Source: Anaerotruncus sp. (lineage in GTDB: Bacteria; Bacillota; Clostridia; Oscillospirales; Acutalibacteraceae). Taken from it: a stretch of DNA of 64,000 bases. A model generated the notes under the pieces. It was given only the letters and a program-made list of their open reading frames with translations. It was not told the origin of the DNA and did no database searches. The stretch covers positions 124,001-188,000 of the forward strand of contig CP091724.1 in assembly GCA_022009795.1 (NCBI GenBank). Direction: 5' to 3'. A program made the position numbers and the translations under genes. Of the stretch, positions 9,640 to 20,068 are shown piece by piece. Each line of letters starts with the position of its first letter. Position 1 is the first letter of the stretch.

Positions 9640-9675
9640 ATAAAAGCATTAAAATTCAAAATCAGATTATTGTAT

Positions 9676-9715
9676 AAAAAACTGCCGACACCCGAAAAGG
9701 TGCCGGCAGTTTTGC
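9676..9715. terminator. Bidirectional terminator between dxs and the ATPase
   Basis: ACTGCCGACACC / GGTGCCGGCAGT with loop CGAAAA, flanked by A and T tails. Confidence 0.88.
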
Positions 9716-9752
9716 TTATGTGTAAATTTAATATTTTAATCAGGCAAAGGCT

Positions 9753-12434
9753 TTATGCATTTTTCTTTTTTTGGGAAAAGAGCCTTATAAATAGTTTTAT
9801 GATTTCGGAAAGCACTATCACCGTGGCAGACATTCCGAAAAGCTTGAGCCACATTTCGACTCCGAGCGCAACGGTGCCGAAAAAAATGCACCCGCAAATT
9901 GAATAATCAAAATCTGAAGTGCAAAGGTGCAGCCCACTATCAGCAGCATAAGCTTGTTTTTTTAAACAGGTGCTTGAATATGCTTTCGCTGTGCAGCTCG
10001 CGGCAGTTGAAGGCGTTGAAAAGCTGGAATAAAACGAAAAGCGTGAATAAAAACCGTGCGCATTTCGCCTTCTGCCGCGCCGAGGAAGTTGAATTTGTAT
10101 TGGCAAAGAAAAACGATTGAAACATAAACGCCCGTAAGCCCTATGCGAGTGAACATGTTTTTTTGAAATAATGTTTTTCGCCGCGCGCAGTGGGCCTGCG
10201 ATTCATCAAATCGCTGTAATTCGGCTCAAGACCGAGCGTAAGCGCCGGTGGGCCGTCCATAATAATGTTTATCCACAGCAGCTGAAGCGCCGTAAACGGT
10301 GCCGACAGTCCAAGCAAAACGGAAACGAAAACGCAGATAACGGAAGCTAAATTAACCGTGAGCTGAAAGCTGATAAATCTTTTGAAGTTTTCATAAATAT
10401 TTCTGCCCCATTCAACGGCTTTAACTATTGTGGCAAAAGAATCGTCCAGCAGCACGATATCGCTTGCTTCCTTTGAAACCTCCGTGCCGGAAATGCCCAT
10501 CGCAATGCCCACATCGGCATTTTTAAGCGCGGGAGCATCGTTAATTCCGTCGCCAGTAACAGCCACAACATTGCCCTGCGATTTAAGCAGCTTAACTATT
10601 CTCATCTTAACACTCGGCGTGCTTCGCGCAATAACGCTTATCTGCGGCAAAATGTTGCAAAAGCTCGTCGTCGCTCATTTCCTCTATCTCTTTGGCTTCA
10701 AGCGCCACTTTGCCCTCGCCGAGCAAATCAAGCTCGCTTGCGATGGCGGAGGCTGTGATTATATTGTCGCCGGTAAGGATTTTAACTCCCACGCCGGCAC
10801 TGCGGCAGCATTTAACCGCATCGTAAACATCTGCGCGAAGCGGATCGGAAATGGCAACAAAGCCGTCAAAAACCATGTTGCTTTCCATTTGTGTGTGCTC
10901 TTTTTCTTCTTCGTAATCGCGCATGCCGTCGAGCTCTTTGTGTGCAAAGGCGATAACGCGCATGGCGTTTTCCTCGGCATTTGTGATTGCGGCTTCGGCC
11001 TTTTTTCGCTCCTCGCCGCTGATGCCGCACATGGCAAGTACACATTCGGGGCTGCCTTTAACATAGGATATAATACGCCCGTCCACCTTTGAAACGGTGG
11101 TCATATGCTTAAGATCTGAGGAAAAGGGAAATGCGAAAAGCACCTCGTGGTCGTTTCTCTCGTCTTTATATGAATTGCCGCAATCCTCGTGCGCCTTTGA
11201 GGCTTCGTAAAAATTCAGCATTGCGCATTCGGTGGGATTGCCGATAAATTCGCCGCCGTCGCCCAAATCGGCGGTGGTGTTAAGGCAGATATTGTGCGTT
11301 AAATATTCGTTTGTAAGCTTGCTTGCATCGGTGTGCATTTCAAAGTCGTGAAAACCGCGCACCGTCATTTTGTTTTCGGTTAATGTGCCTGTTTTATCGG
11401 AGCAGATAACGCTTATGCAGCCGATGGTTTCGGAGGCAATCATCTTTTTTACAAGCGCATTTTGCTTTGAAAGCTTGATGATGTTGATTGAAAGGGAAAC
11501 CGCCACGATGGTGGGCAGCCCCTCGGGCACGGCGGCAACTATAAGAACGATGCTTGTTATAAAAGCTTCGGTAATCGCATCAAGCGAAATTGTGCCGTGA
11601 ATGGCAAATGAAATGATTTGCGAAATAAAAACTATTGCCGCGGCGATAACGCCGATAACCGTGATGGTTTTGCCGAGCCTTGCAAGCTTTTCCTGAAGCG
11701 GCGTGCTTGCTTTGTCCGCACCGGTAAGCTCGCCTGCGATTTTGCCGAATTCCGTGGTATCGCCCACCGCGGTAACAACGGCCTTTGCATGACCCTCGGG
11801 TATAAATGTGCCGCTGTAAATCATATTGGCTCTTTCGGCAAGCGGTGTTTTCTCGTCTGCAATTTGAAAATCGGCGTCTTTTTTAACCGGGAAGCTTTCG
11901 CCGGTTAGCGCGGATTCGTCAACCGTAAGTGCAGTGCTTTCAATCAATCGGCAGTCTGCGGGAATTTTGTCGCCCGCGGAAAGAAGCAAAATATCGCCAA
12001 CGGATATTTCATCACTTTCAAGGGTAATTGCTTTTCCGCCCCTGATTGCGCGCACGGTTATGTTGCCGTTTATTTTTGAAAGCGCTTCAAACGCCTTGGC
12101 ACTTTTGCCCTCCATAACAACGCTGATAACAACGGAAAGCGCAATCGCCACAAAAACGCCCACACATTCAAGAAAATCCGCTTCGCCGCCCGTTACACTG
12201 CGAACGATGTTTACCACAAGTGCAATCAGCCCTGCGGCAATCAGCATCAAAAAGCATCGGCTCGGTGGCCGCGTCCCAAAGCCTTTTAAGCAATGAATCC
12301 TGCTTTTTTCGCGTAAGCGAATTTTCACCGTATTTTGCTCTGTTTTCGGCAGCTTTATCGTTTGTCAGCCCCGTTTGCGGGTTTGAGCCGAATTCTTTGA
12401 GCAATTCTTCTTTGCTTCTTAAAAACTCCCTCAT
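9753..12434 (-). CDS. P-type cation-transporting ATPase (Ca2+/Mn2+ type), frameshifted
   Basis: P2-type ATPase of about 893 residues that exports divalent cations across the cytoplasmic membrane. It has an N-terminal cation-ATPase domain (EELLKEFGSNPQTGLT), the actuator loop ALTGESFPV, the transmembrane motif VPEGLP (Ca/Mn pump type), the phosphorylation site CSDKTGTLTENKM, and the hinge TGDNIITASA...GDGINDAPALKNADVGIAMG. The C-terminal membrane region ends EIIKLFIRLFSQKKKNA. The start ATG at 12434 has a GGAGG site. The frame changes near 12250, 10630, 10160 and several times between 10100 and 9870. The yybP-ykoY type leader in front points to Mn2+ efflux rather than Ca2+. Confidence 0.9.
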
Positions 12435-12476
12435 ATTTTCCTCCTGCCCGGCAAAGCCGGTGAATTTTTTACAAAT

Positions 12477-12513
12477 AAAAAAGCTCACACACGGTATTGT
12501 GCCGTGCATAAGC
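12477..12513 (-). terminator. Terminator/attenuator of the ATPase leader
   Basis: On the minus strand GCTTATGCACGG pairs over 12 bases with CCGTGTGTGAGC (some G-U), followed by TTTTTT. An upstream GTGCATAAG (12528-12536) is perfectly complementary to CTTATGCAC inside the 5' arm, giving a mutually exclusive antiterminator. Confidence 0.75.
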
Positions 12514-12527
12514 CAAAAAAATAAAGA

Positions 12528-12668
12528 CTTATGCACAGATGCCGAGGCGTTATACCTGCCGGCGGTGTGCATGAGTCTCGTTAATTAAGGCAAGCCAGAC
12601 CATAACGGTCAGTCTGTTGACTTGCCGCACATTTTAAATTTAATGCGCAAACTACTCCCTCAGCGAGC
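12528..12668 (-). ncRNA. yybP-ykoY (Mn2+) riboswitch candidate
   Basis: Reading the minus strand, the leader contains AGGGAGTAG at about 12652-12660, a CAAGTCAACAGAC junction-type segment, and ACGAGACT at about 12573-12580. These are the paired conserved loops of the yybP-ykoY aptamer, known to sense Mn2+ and commonly placed before cation transporters, including P-type ATPases such as Lactococcus YoaB. The antiterminator/terminator pair follows directly and the ATPase ATG is 43 bases beyond the T-run. Assigned by motif recognition only. Confidence 0.72.
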
Positions 12669-12685
12669 ATTTAATTTGTGCGATA

Positions 12686-12715
12686 ATACTAACATTAAAC
12701 ATTACGGTTAGTCAA
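12686..12715 (-). promoter_or_regulatory. Promoter of the riboswitch/ATPase transcript
   Basis: On the minus strand TTGACT (12710-12715) is followed after 18 bases by TAGTAT, just upstream of the aptamer. Confidence 0.5.
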
Positions 12716-12738
12716 GGATAACTTTTATTTTTTCGTTT

Positions 12739-13678
12739 TTATGTATTTTTTTCGGCGTAATCCTCAAATGCCAAAAGCAAAAAGCTTCGTGCTCTTTTTG
12801 CCGCGGCGGAGCTTGGAGCAACCATATCAAAGGCATGGAAACAGCCGTTTTCGATTTGAAGTCTCGCTTCCGTTCCCGCGGAATAAAGTGATTTAAAATA
12901 TTTAATCGTTTCTTCGTAAAACGGCTCGATCGTGCCGATAACGGAAACTGCGGGCGGCAGGTTTGTAAAATTGTCAAGCCTTGCCGGTGCGGCATATGCG
13001 CTCACTCCGTCGCTGCCGTAAAGCGGGCCGAGATATCTTTCCCAAGCCGCGGTGTTTGCCGCCGTGTTCCAAAGCGGCGCATCGTTGCAGCAGGAGGTTT
13101 TTGTTACTCTGTCGTCAAGCATGGGGTAAAGCGGCATTTGAAAGGCAATTGAAGCATTTCCTTTATCGCGCGCATAAATGCAAAGTGCGGCAGCCAGTCC
13201 TCCGCCCGCGCTTTCGCCGCCCACTGCAAATTTTTCATATCCTATTCCCAGCTTTTTCCTGTTGTTGCTCATCCATTGCAGGGTGCGGTATGCATCTTCA
13301 ACAGCGGCAGGGTAGGGAGCATCGGTTGAAAGTGTGTAGTCGGGGCAGATTATAACACAATTGAATTTCTGAAGCAGCGCTTTGGGCATGGTCATAACCG
13401 CCATTTCGGGCGCACCCATAACATATCCGCCGCCGTGCAGCCAAAGTATGCCTATTGCATTTTTTTGTTTGCATTTTTTTGCTTTTGAAAATGCAGGCTT
13501 TAAAATATGTGCCGTTTTTGCGGCGAATTTCAGTTTTTGTGCAGTTCATACTCCTGAGCGGCAATGCGCCGAGCGCGATTTTTGAAATTCTGCCCATTAT
13601 TCCCTGCATGCCGTAAGAGCCGAGCGGATTTATCGCCCTTATCATTTCGCCGCGCAGGCGCAAATCGGAATCTATCAT
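12739..13678 (-). CDS. HSL-type alpha/beta hydrolase (esterase), frameshifted
   Basis: Carboxylesterase of the hormone-sensitive-lipase group (abhydrolase 3), about 313 residues. The oxyanion motif HGGG lies in LWLHGGGYVMGAPE, the nucleophile elbow in VGGESAGGGLA, and the catalytic His near the end in GCFHAFD. No signal peptide is visible, so it is probably cytoplasmic with a small ester substrate. The first about 55 residues (MIDSDLRLRGEMIRAIN) are in one frame; the catalytic core is in another, with shifts in A-runs near 13470 and 13505. Two direct TTTGACCTTT repeats lie just upstream. Confidence 0.85.
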
Positions 13679-13719
13679 ATTATTTGTTATTTTTCATATT
13701 ATTCACCACGCATAAAAAG

Positions 13720-13749
13720 TTTGACCTTTGTTGTTTGCCTTTGACCTTT
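13720..13749 (-). promoter_or_regulatory. Direct repeat of TTTGACCTTT upstream of the esterase
   Basis: TTTGACC occurs at 13720-13726 and 13740-13746, exactly 20 bases apart (two helical turns). Each equals one half of a CtsR box read from the minus strand (GGTCAAA), but the three-base CtsR spacing is absent. Confidence 0.4.
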
Positions 13750-13884
13750 ATTATAAATGAAAAGCAAAAAGCAAAAAGATTTTTTTAATTTTTTTGCGCC
13801 GTTTTTGAATTAAAACTCCGAAAAAAACCGCACAGTTGAGCGGAAAAATCGTGCTAAAAAATTTTAAAAAAATCAGAAAAAAGT

Positions 13885-13939
13885 ATTGACTTTCTCTGAC
13901 CTTCGTGCTAATATGTAATCAAGGTCAAGGAAAGTCAAA
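13885..13939 (+). promoter_or_regulatory. Heat-shock promoter with two CtsR boxes
   Basis: TTGACT (13886-13891) and TAATAT (13909-13914), 17 bases apart, form the promoter. A CtsR box in inverse orientation (ATTGACT TTC TCTGACC, 13885-13901) overlaps the -35. A second near-perfect direct box (GGTCAAG GAA AGTCAAA, 13923-13939) covers the transcription start. CtsR bound at both would block the polymerase; heat or McsB action would release it. It drives the ctsR operon. Confidence 0.88.
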
Positions 13940-14014
13940 GTCAAAAGCAATAAAAGTACTTCGACAAAACATAAGGCCTAAAACAAAATATAAGCTAAAA
14001 GGAGTGAGTGATAA

Positions 14015-14473
14015 GTGAATATGACGGATATTATAGCCGGAATGATTCTTGATATGTTTGATGAAAAACAATTCAACCGTCAGAATCAAGCGCAATGATC
14101 TTGCTTCGCAAAATCGGCTGCGTTCCGAGCCAGATAAACTATGTTATCGCATCGCGCTTCACGCCCGAGCAGGGCTACAGAATCGAAAGCCGCAGGGGCG
14201 GCGGAGGGTGTATTTATATCACGCGCGCCGATTCAAAAAATGCCGCCGTTATGGCGTTTATAAACAGCATCGGCAACGAGATAGACGAACGCTCCGCAAA
14301 AAGCAAATATATATAATTTAAATTATCAGCAGCTGATAGATTCAAAAAAAGCGCAAAAAAATGCTTGACGCCGCAATGGCGGAAAGCAATTTCAAAAAGG
14401 CGTTTCGCAGGAAATTAAAAACGCCGTTCGCGCAAGGCAGTTAAAGCAAATGCTGCTTGCGTATATAAGTTGA
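14015..14473 (+). CDS. ctsR: Heat-shock repressor CtsR, frameshifted
   Basis: Transcriptional repressor of class III heat-shock genes. The N-terminus (TDIIAGMILDMF), DNA-binding helix-turn-helix CVPSQINYVIASRFTPEQGY and the beta-wing RRGGGGCIYI are diagnostic of CtsR. Length restored over frameshifts is about 152 residues, the family norm. GTG 14015 fits the GGAG site better than ATG 14021. Shifts lie at A-runs near 14067 and 14112 and again after about 14316; the C-terminal domain (MLDAAMAESNFKKA, ending MLLAYIS) closes at 14473. It is first in the operon with mcsA, mcsB and clpC and is autoregulated through the two upstream boxes. Confidence 0.93.
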
Positions 14474-14501
14474 TTTAATAAATGAAAGGATGATATTTAT
14501 T

Positions 14502-15039
14502 ATGAAATGCCAGCATTGTAATAAAAAAATGAAGCCACGGCTTATTTCAAACAAAATATAAACGGCAATGTAACGGAAATGCATCTTTGCGAGGATTGCG
14601 CAAGGGAGCTTGGGCTGATGAGTGATTTCAGCGCCGAAAATTTCTTTGCGGACACATTCCTCGGCAACCTGCTCGGCGCAGGCATACCGGCAATGAATAT
14701 CCTTTCCGGTATTGACAGATGTGACAGCTGCGGTTCAACCTTTAACGATATTGTAAGCAGTGGCTTGGTCGGCTGCGCGGATTGCTATGATAAATTTGCC
14801 GATAAGCTTCAGCCATCGATTTTTTTAAGCTTCACGGAAACGCAAAGCATGTGGGCAAAAACATTACTTACACCGAGGTTCCCGATGAACCTCAAAGCAA
14901 AGAAGAGGCGGCTGCAGAGCAACCTAAATCGGAGCTTGAAAAGCTTAAAGAGGATATGAAGCTTGCAATCAAAGAGCAAAGATTTGAGGATGCGGCGGTT
15001 ATAAGAGATAAAATCAAGGAACTCGGCGAAAAGGAGTAA
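14502..15039 (+). CDS. mcsA: McsA, zinc-finger activator of the McsB kinase, frameshifted
   Basis: Adaptor that binds and activates the arginine kinase McsB. It has paired CxxC zinc motifs (MKCQHC, LCEDCARELG, RCDSCGSTF, GCADCYDKF) and a C-terminal UVR motif (LEKLKEDMKLAIKEQRFEDA then AVIRDKI). ATG 14502 has a GGAT site. Frame changes occur at the run of seven A at 14521-14527 and the run of seven T near 14819-14825. It ends three bases before mcsB, so the two are co-translated. Confidence 0.92.
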
Positions 15040-15042
15040 GTT

Positions 15043-16032
15043 ATGAAAAATTGGTACGGCACAGGCGGCGCGGATAATGATGTGGTTCTTTTTTCAAAAA
15101 TAAGGCTTGCAAGAAATTTAAGCGACACGCCTTTTAAATCAAAGCTCAGCAGCGAAATAAAGCGAAACACGGTTAAAAAGCTTTATGCCTGCATTAAAAA
15201 TTCGGAATTGGCGGGTGATTTCACACTTGTTGATTTACAGGGAGCATCGCCTGCTCAGGCTGCTGCATATGCCGAAAGGCAGCTTATAAGCCCCGAATTT
15301 GCAAAGGAAAAAGGCGCATTTCTTGTTTCTCCCGATGAAAGCGTTTGTGTAATGCTTTGCGAGGAGGATCATATCAGAATAAATGCTTTTGCGCCGGGTC
15401 TTGACCCCGAAAGCGCATATGCAAAGGCAAATAAGGTTGATGATGTTTTTATTGACCGCCTGCCGATTGCATTTGATGAGAGGCTCGGCTTTCTCACCGC
15501 AAGTCCGGTTAATTTGGGCACAGGGCTTAAAATCTCCGTCGGCTTGCATCTGCCCGCCGTTGAGCATGCGGGCGGCATAGGCAAATTAGCCTCGCTCGTG
15601 GGCAAGCTCGGCTTCACGCTTCGCCCGCTTTACGGCGAATCGGGCGCGTTTTATGTGCTCACCAATCATGTCACCCTCGGCATAACGGAAAAAGAGGCGG
15701 TTGAAAATATTGCCTCCGTTGCAATGCAAATCGTTATGCGCGAAAGAAATTTGCGCGCCACAATGAAGGGCAGCGAGATTTGGGAGGATAAATTATACAG
15801 AAGTATGGGCACTCTTAAGATGGCAAGGCGTTTAAGCTATGCCGAATTTATTGCTCTTGCTTCGGATGTAAGGCTTGGTGCGGCGCTTGGATTCTTTGAT
15901 TTTGATCCTGCGCTCGTAACTGCGCTTATTCACACATCGGCAGACGGTAATTTACTTGCCGCCGATGATTGCGGCGACCCGGATTCCGTTTCCAAACTCA
16001 GGGCGGAAAGAGTCAGAAACGAATTAAACTAA
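15043..16032 (+). CDS. mcsB: Protein arginine kinase McsB
   Basis: Phosphagen-kinase-fold enzyme that phosphorylates arginine residues, marking proteins for ClpCP and inactivating CtsR. Intact, 329 residues. Motifs: SKIRLARNL (ATP-binding arginines), VMLCEEDHIRINAF (catalytic Glu) and TASPVNLGTGLKISVGLHLP, the loop that normally reads C-P-T-N. Here the reactive Cys is Ser (codon AGT). Near the C-terminus the arginine-rich allosteric RDxxRA motif is not evident (SKLRAERVRNEL). The translation start directly follows mcsA. Identity is secure; activity relative to canonical McsB is open because of the Ser substitution. Confidence 0.93.
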   Translation: MKNWYGTGGADNDVVLFSKIRLARNLSDTPFKSKLSSEIKRNTVKKLYACIKNSELAGDFTLVDLQGASPAQAAAYAERQLISPEFAKEKGAFLVSPDESVCVMLCEEDHIRINAFAPGLDPESAYAKANKVDDVFIDRLPIAFDERLGFLTASPVNLGTGLKISVGLHLPAVEHAGGIGKLASLVGKLGFTLRPLYGESGAFYVLTNHVTLGITEKEAVENIASVAMQIVMRERNLRATMKGSEIWEDKLYRSMGTLKMARRLSYAEFIALASDVRLGAALGFFDFDPALVTALIHTSADGNLLAADDCGDPDSVSKLRAERVRNELN

Positions 16033-16152
16033 GCGGTTTTACGGCATATCCTGCCGAAAACAAAGGCTTTGATTTCGCATATGCGGCATCAATGGCATAA
16101 AATCCGCTTTCGCGGAGCTTAAATGATTATTCGCTCGGATTAATTTGCGGCT

Positions 16153-16168
16153 CGCAGGCTTGCCTGCG
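16153..16168 (+). promoter_or_regulatory. Hairpin directly before the clpC ribosome site
   Basis: CGCAGGC TT GCCTGCG is a perfect seven-base inverted repeat five bases upstream of AAAGGAGG. It may be a processing or translational control element in the mcsB-clpC spacer; the T-run after it is too short for a good terminator. Confidence 0.4.
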
Positions 16169-16187
16169 TTTTAAAGGAGGAATAATT

Positions 16188-18638
16188 ATGTATAGATTCA
16201 ACAGTTTTACTCAAAAAGCAAATGATGTTTTAAATCTTGCAATCAAATCGGCCGAGAATTTCGGCCACACATATATAGGCTCCGAGCATATCCTTATCGG
16301 TGTGCTTAAAGAAAACACAAGCTACGGAGCAGAGCTGCTTTCCGAAAAGGGCATAGCTCTTGAATCGGTTGAGCAGATCATTAAGGATAACACGGGTGTT
16401 GGCAACCCTACTGCGCTTTCACCGAATGATTTCACACCAACGGCAAAAAGAATTCTTGAAATTGCATTTCAGCTTGCAAGGGGAATGAGAAATTCCTTTG
16501 TCGGCACAGAGCATTTGCTGCTTGCATTGCTTCGTGAAAGCGATTCGGCAGCCGTTAAGATTTTGAATGCCTGCGGCGTTGATGAAGATGCTTTTACGGA
16601 GGAGCTTGTTAACGACCTCTCAAGGCCGGAATCCGAATTCAGAGGCTCAAAGGGCGGTAAAAAGGGCAAAAGCTCAACGCCTACTCTTGATGAATTCGGC
16701 ACTGATTTAACCGAAAAAAAGCAAGAAGCGGCGGCATAGATCCCGTTATCGGCAGAGAAAAAGAAATTGAAAGGGTTATTCAAATTCTTTCAAGAAGAAC
16801 AAAAAACAACCCCTGCCTTATCGGCGAGCCCGGTGTCGGCAAAACCGCTATTGCAGAGGGCTTGGCTCTTAAAATAGTTAAGGGCGAAGTGCCTGAAATG
16901 CTTGAGGGCAAAAAGATTGTTGCCCTTGATTTAACATCAATGGTTGCCGGCACAAAATACAGAGGCGATTTTGAGGAAAGAATCAAAAAGGCCATGGATG
17001 AGGTTAAGCAGGCAAAGGATGTTATTCTCTTTATTGACGAGGTGCACACGCTTATCGGTGCCGGTGCCGCAGAGGGCGCGGTTGACGCCGCAAATATTCT
17101 GAAACCGGCTCTTGCAAGGGGCGAGATACAGGTTATCGGCGCCACCACAATAGAGGAATACAGAAAAAACATTGAAAAAGACGCAGCTCTTGAGCGCCGT
17201 TTTCAAAGTGTTAATGTGGGCGAGCCGACGGAGGAAGAAGCAATTGAAATCCTCAAAGGCCTGCGTGATAAATATGAGGCTCATCATAAGGTTAAAATTT
17301 CCGATGAAGCAATTGAAACCGCAGTTAAAATGAGCGTCAGATATATTGCAGACAGATTTTTGCCGGATAAGGCAATAGATCTTATTGATGAAGCGGCTTC
17401 CCGTGTAAGGCTTAAAGCGTTCACCGCTCCGCCGAATCTCAAGAGTATGGAGCAGGAAATCAAGCGCCTGCAGCAGGAAAAATCTTCTGCGGTTAAAAGC
17501 CAGGATTTTGAGCAGGCTGCCAAAATCAGGGATAAGGAAAAAGAGCTGCAAACTCTGCTTGATGAGGAAAAAGAAAAATGGAAGAATTCTTCGGGCAGGG
17601 ATATTAAGGAAGTCACCACGGAGGATATCGCCAATGTTGTGTCTTCTTGGTCGGGAATTCCCGTAACACAGCTCACAAAAGAAGAATCCGAAAGATTGCT
17701 TAATATGGAGCAGATTCTTCACGAAAGAATCGTCGGCCAGGATAAGGCGGTGTCTGCCGTTGCAAGGGCAATAAGGCGCGGCAGAGTCGGAATCAAAAAT
17801 CCCAACAGACCGCTCGGCTCGTTTATCTTCCTCGGCCCAACCGGTGTAGGTAAAACAGAGCTTTGCAAATCCCTTGCAGAGGCAATGTTCGGCTCTGAAG
17901 ATGCGATTATTAAGCTTTGATATGAGCGAATATATGGAAAAAGCACACCGTTTCCAAGCTCATCGGCTCGCCTCCGGGATATGTTGGGTTTGATGAGGGC
18001 GGTCAGCTCACCGAAAAAAATCAGAAGAAAGCCTTATTCGGTTGTTTTGTTTGATGAAATCGAAAAGGCGCATCCCGATGTCTTCAATATTCTTCTTCAA
18101 ATTCTTGAGGACGGTGTGCTCACCGATTCCAAGGGCCGCAAGGTTTCCTTTAAGAATGCAATTATCATTATGACCTCCAATGTGGGTGCCGCAAAAATTA
18201 TCAGCAGCAAGTCGGCTCTCGGCTTCGGCGGTGATGATAATGATGCAAACAAGAGCATTGAGGATCTTGTTATGGAGGATCTTAAAAAGACCTTTAAGCC
18301 TGAATTTCTTAACAGAATTGATGATATTATCGTTTTTCAATCGCCTTGAGAAGGATGATATTAAGGAAATTGCGGCAACAATGCTCAAAACTCTTACAAA
18401 GCGCCTTGCAGAAATGGAGATCACGCTTGAATTTACAGATGCGGCAATTTGTGCAATTGCAGATGCGGGCTTTGATAATGTTTACGGAGCAAGGCCTCTT
18501 CGCCGCGCAATTCAGCGCAAAATAGAAGATCCGCTTTCCGAGCTTATGCTCCAGAAAAAGGTTTCGGACGGTGATAAGTGCACCGTTGATTTTAAAGATG
18601 ATAAATTCACCTTTAACGGCGAAGTGCCCGAAGAATAA
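16188..18638 (+). CDS. clpC: AAA+ chaperone ClpC, frameshifted
   Basis: Hsp100 unfoldase that partners ClpP and degrades misfolded or phospho-arginine-tagged proteins. Restored length is about 816 residues. Order: Clp N-domain double repeat (FTQKANDVLNLA ... FTPTAKRILEIA), first ATPase module with GEPGVGKTAIAEG and LFIDEVHTLIGAG, the middle UVR-type coiled coil (KSQDFEQAAKIRDKEKEL), then the second module with GPTGVGKTELCKS and VVLFDEIEKAHPDVFN, and the D2-small domain (YGARPLRRAIQRKIEDPL). Strong AAAGGAGG site. Frames change at A-runs near 16718, 17940 and 18015 and a T-run near 18333. Last gene of the CtsR-controlled operon. Confidence 0.95.
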
Positions 18639-18650
18639 TAATATAAAAAC

Positions 18651-18695
18651 GCACGGAGCGGTTCAAAATGAACTGCCCCGTGCTTTTCTTTTTTT
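18651..18695. terminator. Terminator after clpC (works in both directions)
   Basis: GCACGGAGCGGTTCA / TGAACTGCCCCGTGC (one mismatch) followed by TTTTCTTTTTTT; on the minus strand the same hairpin ends in TTTTT and can stop hisC transcription. Confidence 0.85.
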
Positions 18696-18718
18696 ATGTA
18701 ATGTTTTTGGCTTTGTAA

Positions 18719-19797
18719 TTATTTTGCAAGGTATTTTTCTTGTTTCGGCAAGAAAAAAATATCCATTTCATCATCCGTGCCTATTGTTATGCGCACATAG
18801 TTATCTATTCTCGGTAAATTGAAATATCTTATAAACACATTGTGCTTTTTTTCAAATATTCAAAATATTCTTTCATGCTTTCTTTTTCAAGGGTGGCAAA
18901 AAGAAAATTGGTTTGTGAATCAAGCACGGTAAACCCAAGCTTTCGCAGCTCATTTGTAACACGCTGCCTTGTGGCAATAACTTTTGAAACGGTTGCTTTA
19001 AAATAATCCGTATCTTTGATTGCGGCAGTGCCGGCAGCCATTGAAATGCTGTTTACGGTATAGCTGTTATAGGAATTCTTAACCGCTTCAAGCACGCTTA
19101 TCAAAGCCTTGCTTCCTATTGCAAAGCCTATTCTCATTCCTGCAAGGCTTCTGCTTTTTTTGAGAAAGTGCCGCAAACAAGCAGGTTTTTCGTATTCTTT
19201 TGTTAATAAAACGCTTGAATATCCGCCGAAATCAACGTATGCCTCATCGATAATAACAATGCTGTCTTGATTATAATCCATAATTTTTCTTATGAATCCT
19301 TCGCCCTCGCCAAGAGAAGTGGGCGCATTCGGATTTGGAATAACAACGCCGCCGTTAGGCTCTTTGTAGTCCTCGGCATTGATTCTGAAATCCTCGGCAA
19401 GCGGGTGCGTTTTGAAATCAATATTAAAAAGGCGGCACCAAACCGGGTAAAAAGCTGTATGTTATATCCGGGTAAGCAATCGGCTTTTCACCGTTAAAAA
19501 ATGCCTGAAAAGAAAGGGCGAGCACATCGTCCGAGCCGTTGCCGATAAAAATATATTTTTCCGGCTCAACTCCGTAAAAACTCGGCAATTGCCGCTTTAA
19601 ATTCAGTCGCATTTGCATCGGGATAAAATCTTAAATTATCCGTGCATAAATTTTTTTATAGCCTCGGCCGCTTTGGGCGACGGGGGATAGGGGTTTTTCG
19701 TTTGCATTTATTTTTAACTATATTCTTTTTCCTTGCTCTGTTCGCCGGGAACATATGGCTCAATGTTTCTTAAATTGGCTGCCCACGCTTTTTCCAT
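18719..19797 (-). CDS. hisC: Histidinol-phosphate aminotransferase-like PLP enzyme, frameshifted
   Basis: Class I/II aminotransferase, about 359 residues. The start MEKAWAANLRNIEPYVPGEQ and the downstream N-E-N-P-Y-P-P-S-P segment match HisC. Further motifs are YIFIGNGSDDVLALSFQAFF, NPNAPTS, IIDEAYVDFGG (PLP Asp/Tyr) and the Schiff-base lysine in TFSKSRSLAGMRIGFAIG. Frame changes occur at about 19720, 19630, 19440, 19300-19380, 19180 and 18840. It stands alone without other his genes, so phenylalanine or tyrosine transamination is an alternative role. The C-terminus is restored to 18719. Confidence 0.88.
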
Positions 19798-20068
19798 TAT
19801 TTAAATTTCCTTTCGCCGCAATATGTGTTTATGCTATTTTATCACGATATTTGCCATTTATCAACAAAGTTTATACACATTGTTTACATTTGCCGCTCTT
19901 TACAAAAAATATGTGTTGTGATAAAATTGGATGTTGAATGATATTGAGAAGTTTTGAATATATTATATATGTTTGTGCCGCCGTTTTGCCGATTTTTCTG
20001 CATTTGCACTCATTCTATCGGGCAAACGGCTGCGCAATGATTATGATTTTTGGAAAGGAAGCAAATAT

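Noticed and set aside
16188..18638. clpC as several separate genes or a decayed pseudogene
   Set aside because: Fragments are collinear pieces of one ClpC of normal length, broken only at homopolymer runs, in a fully conserved operon.
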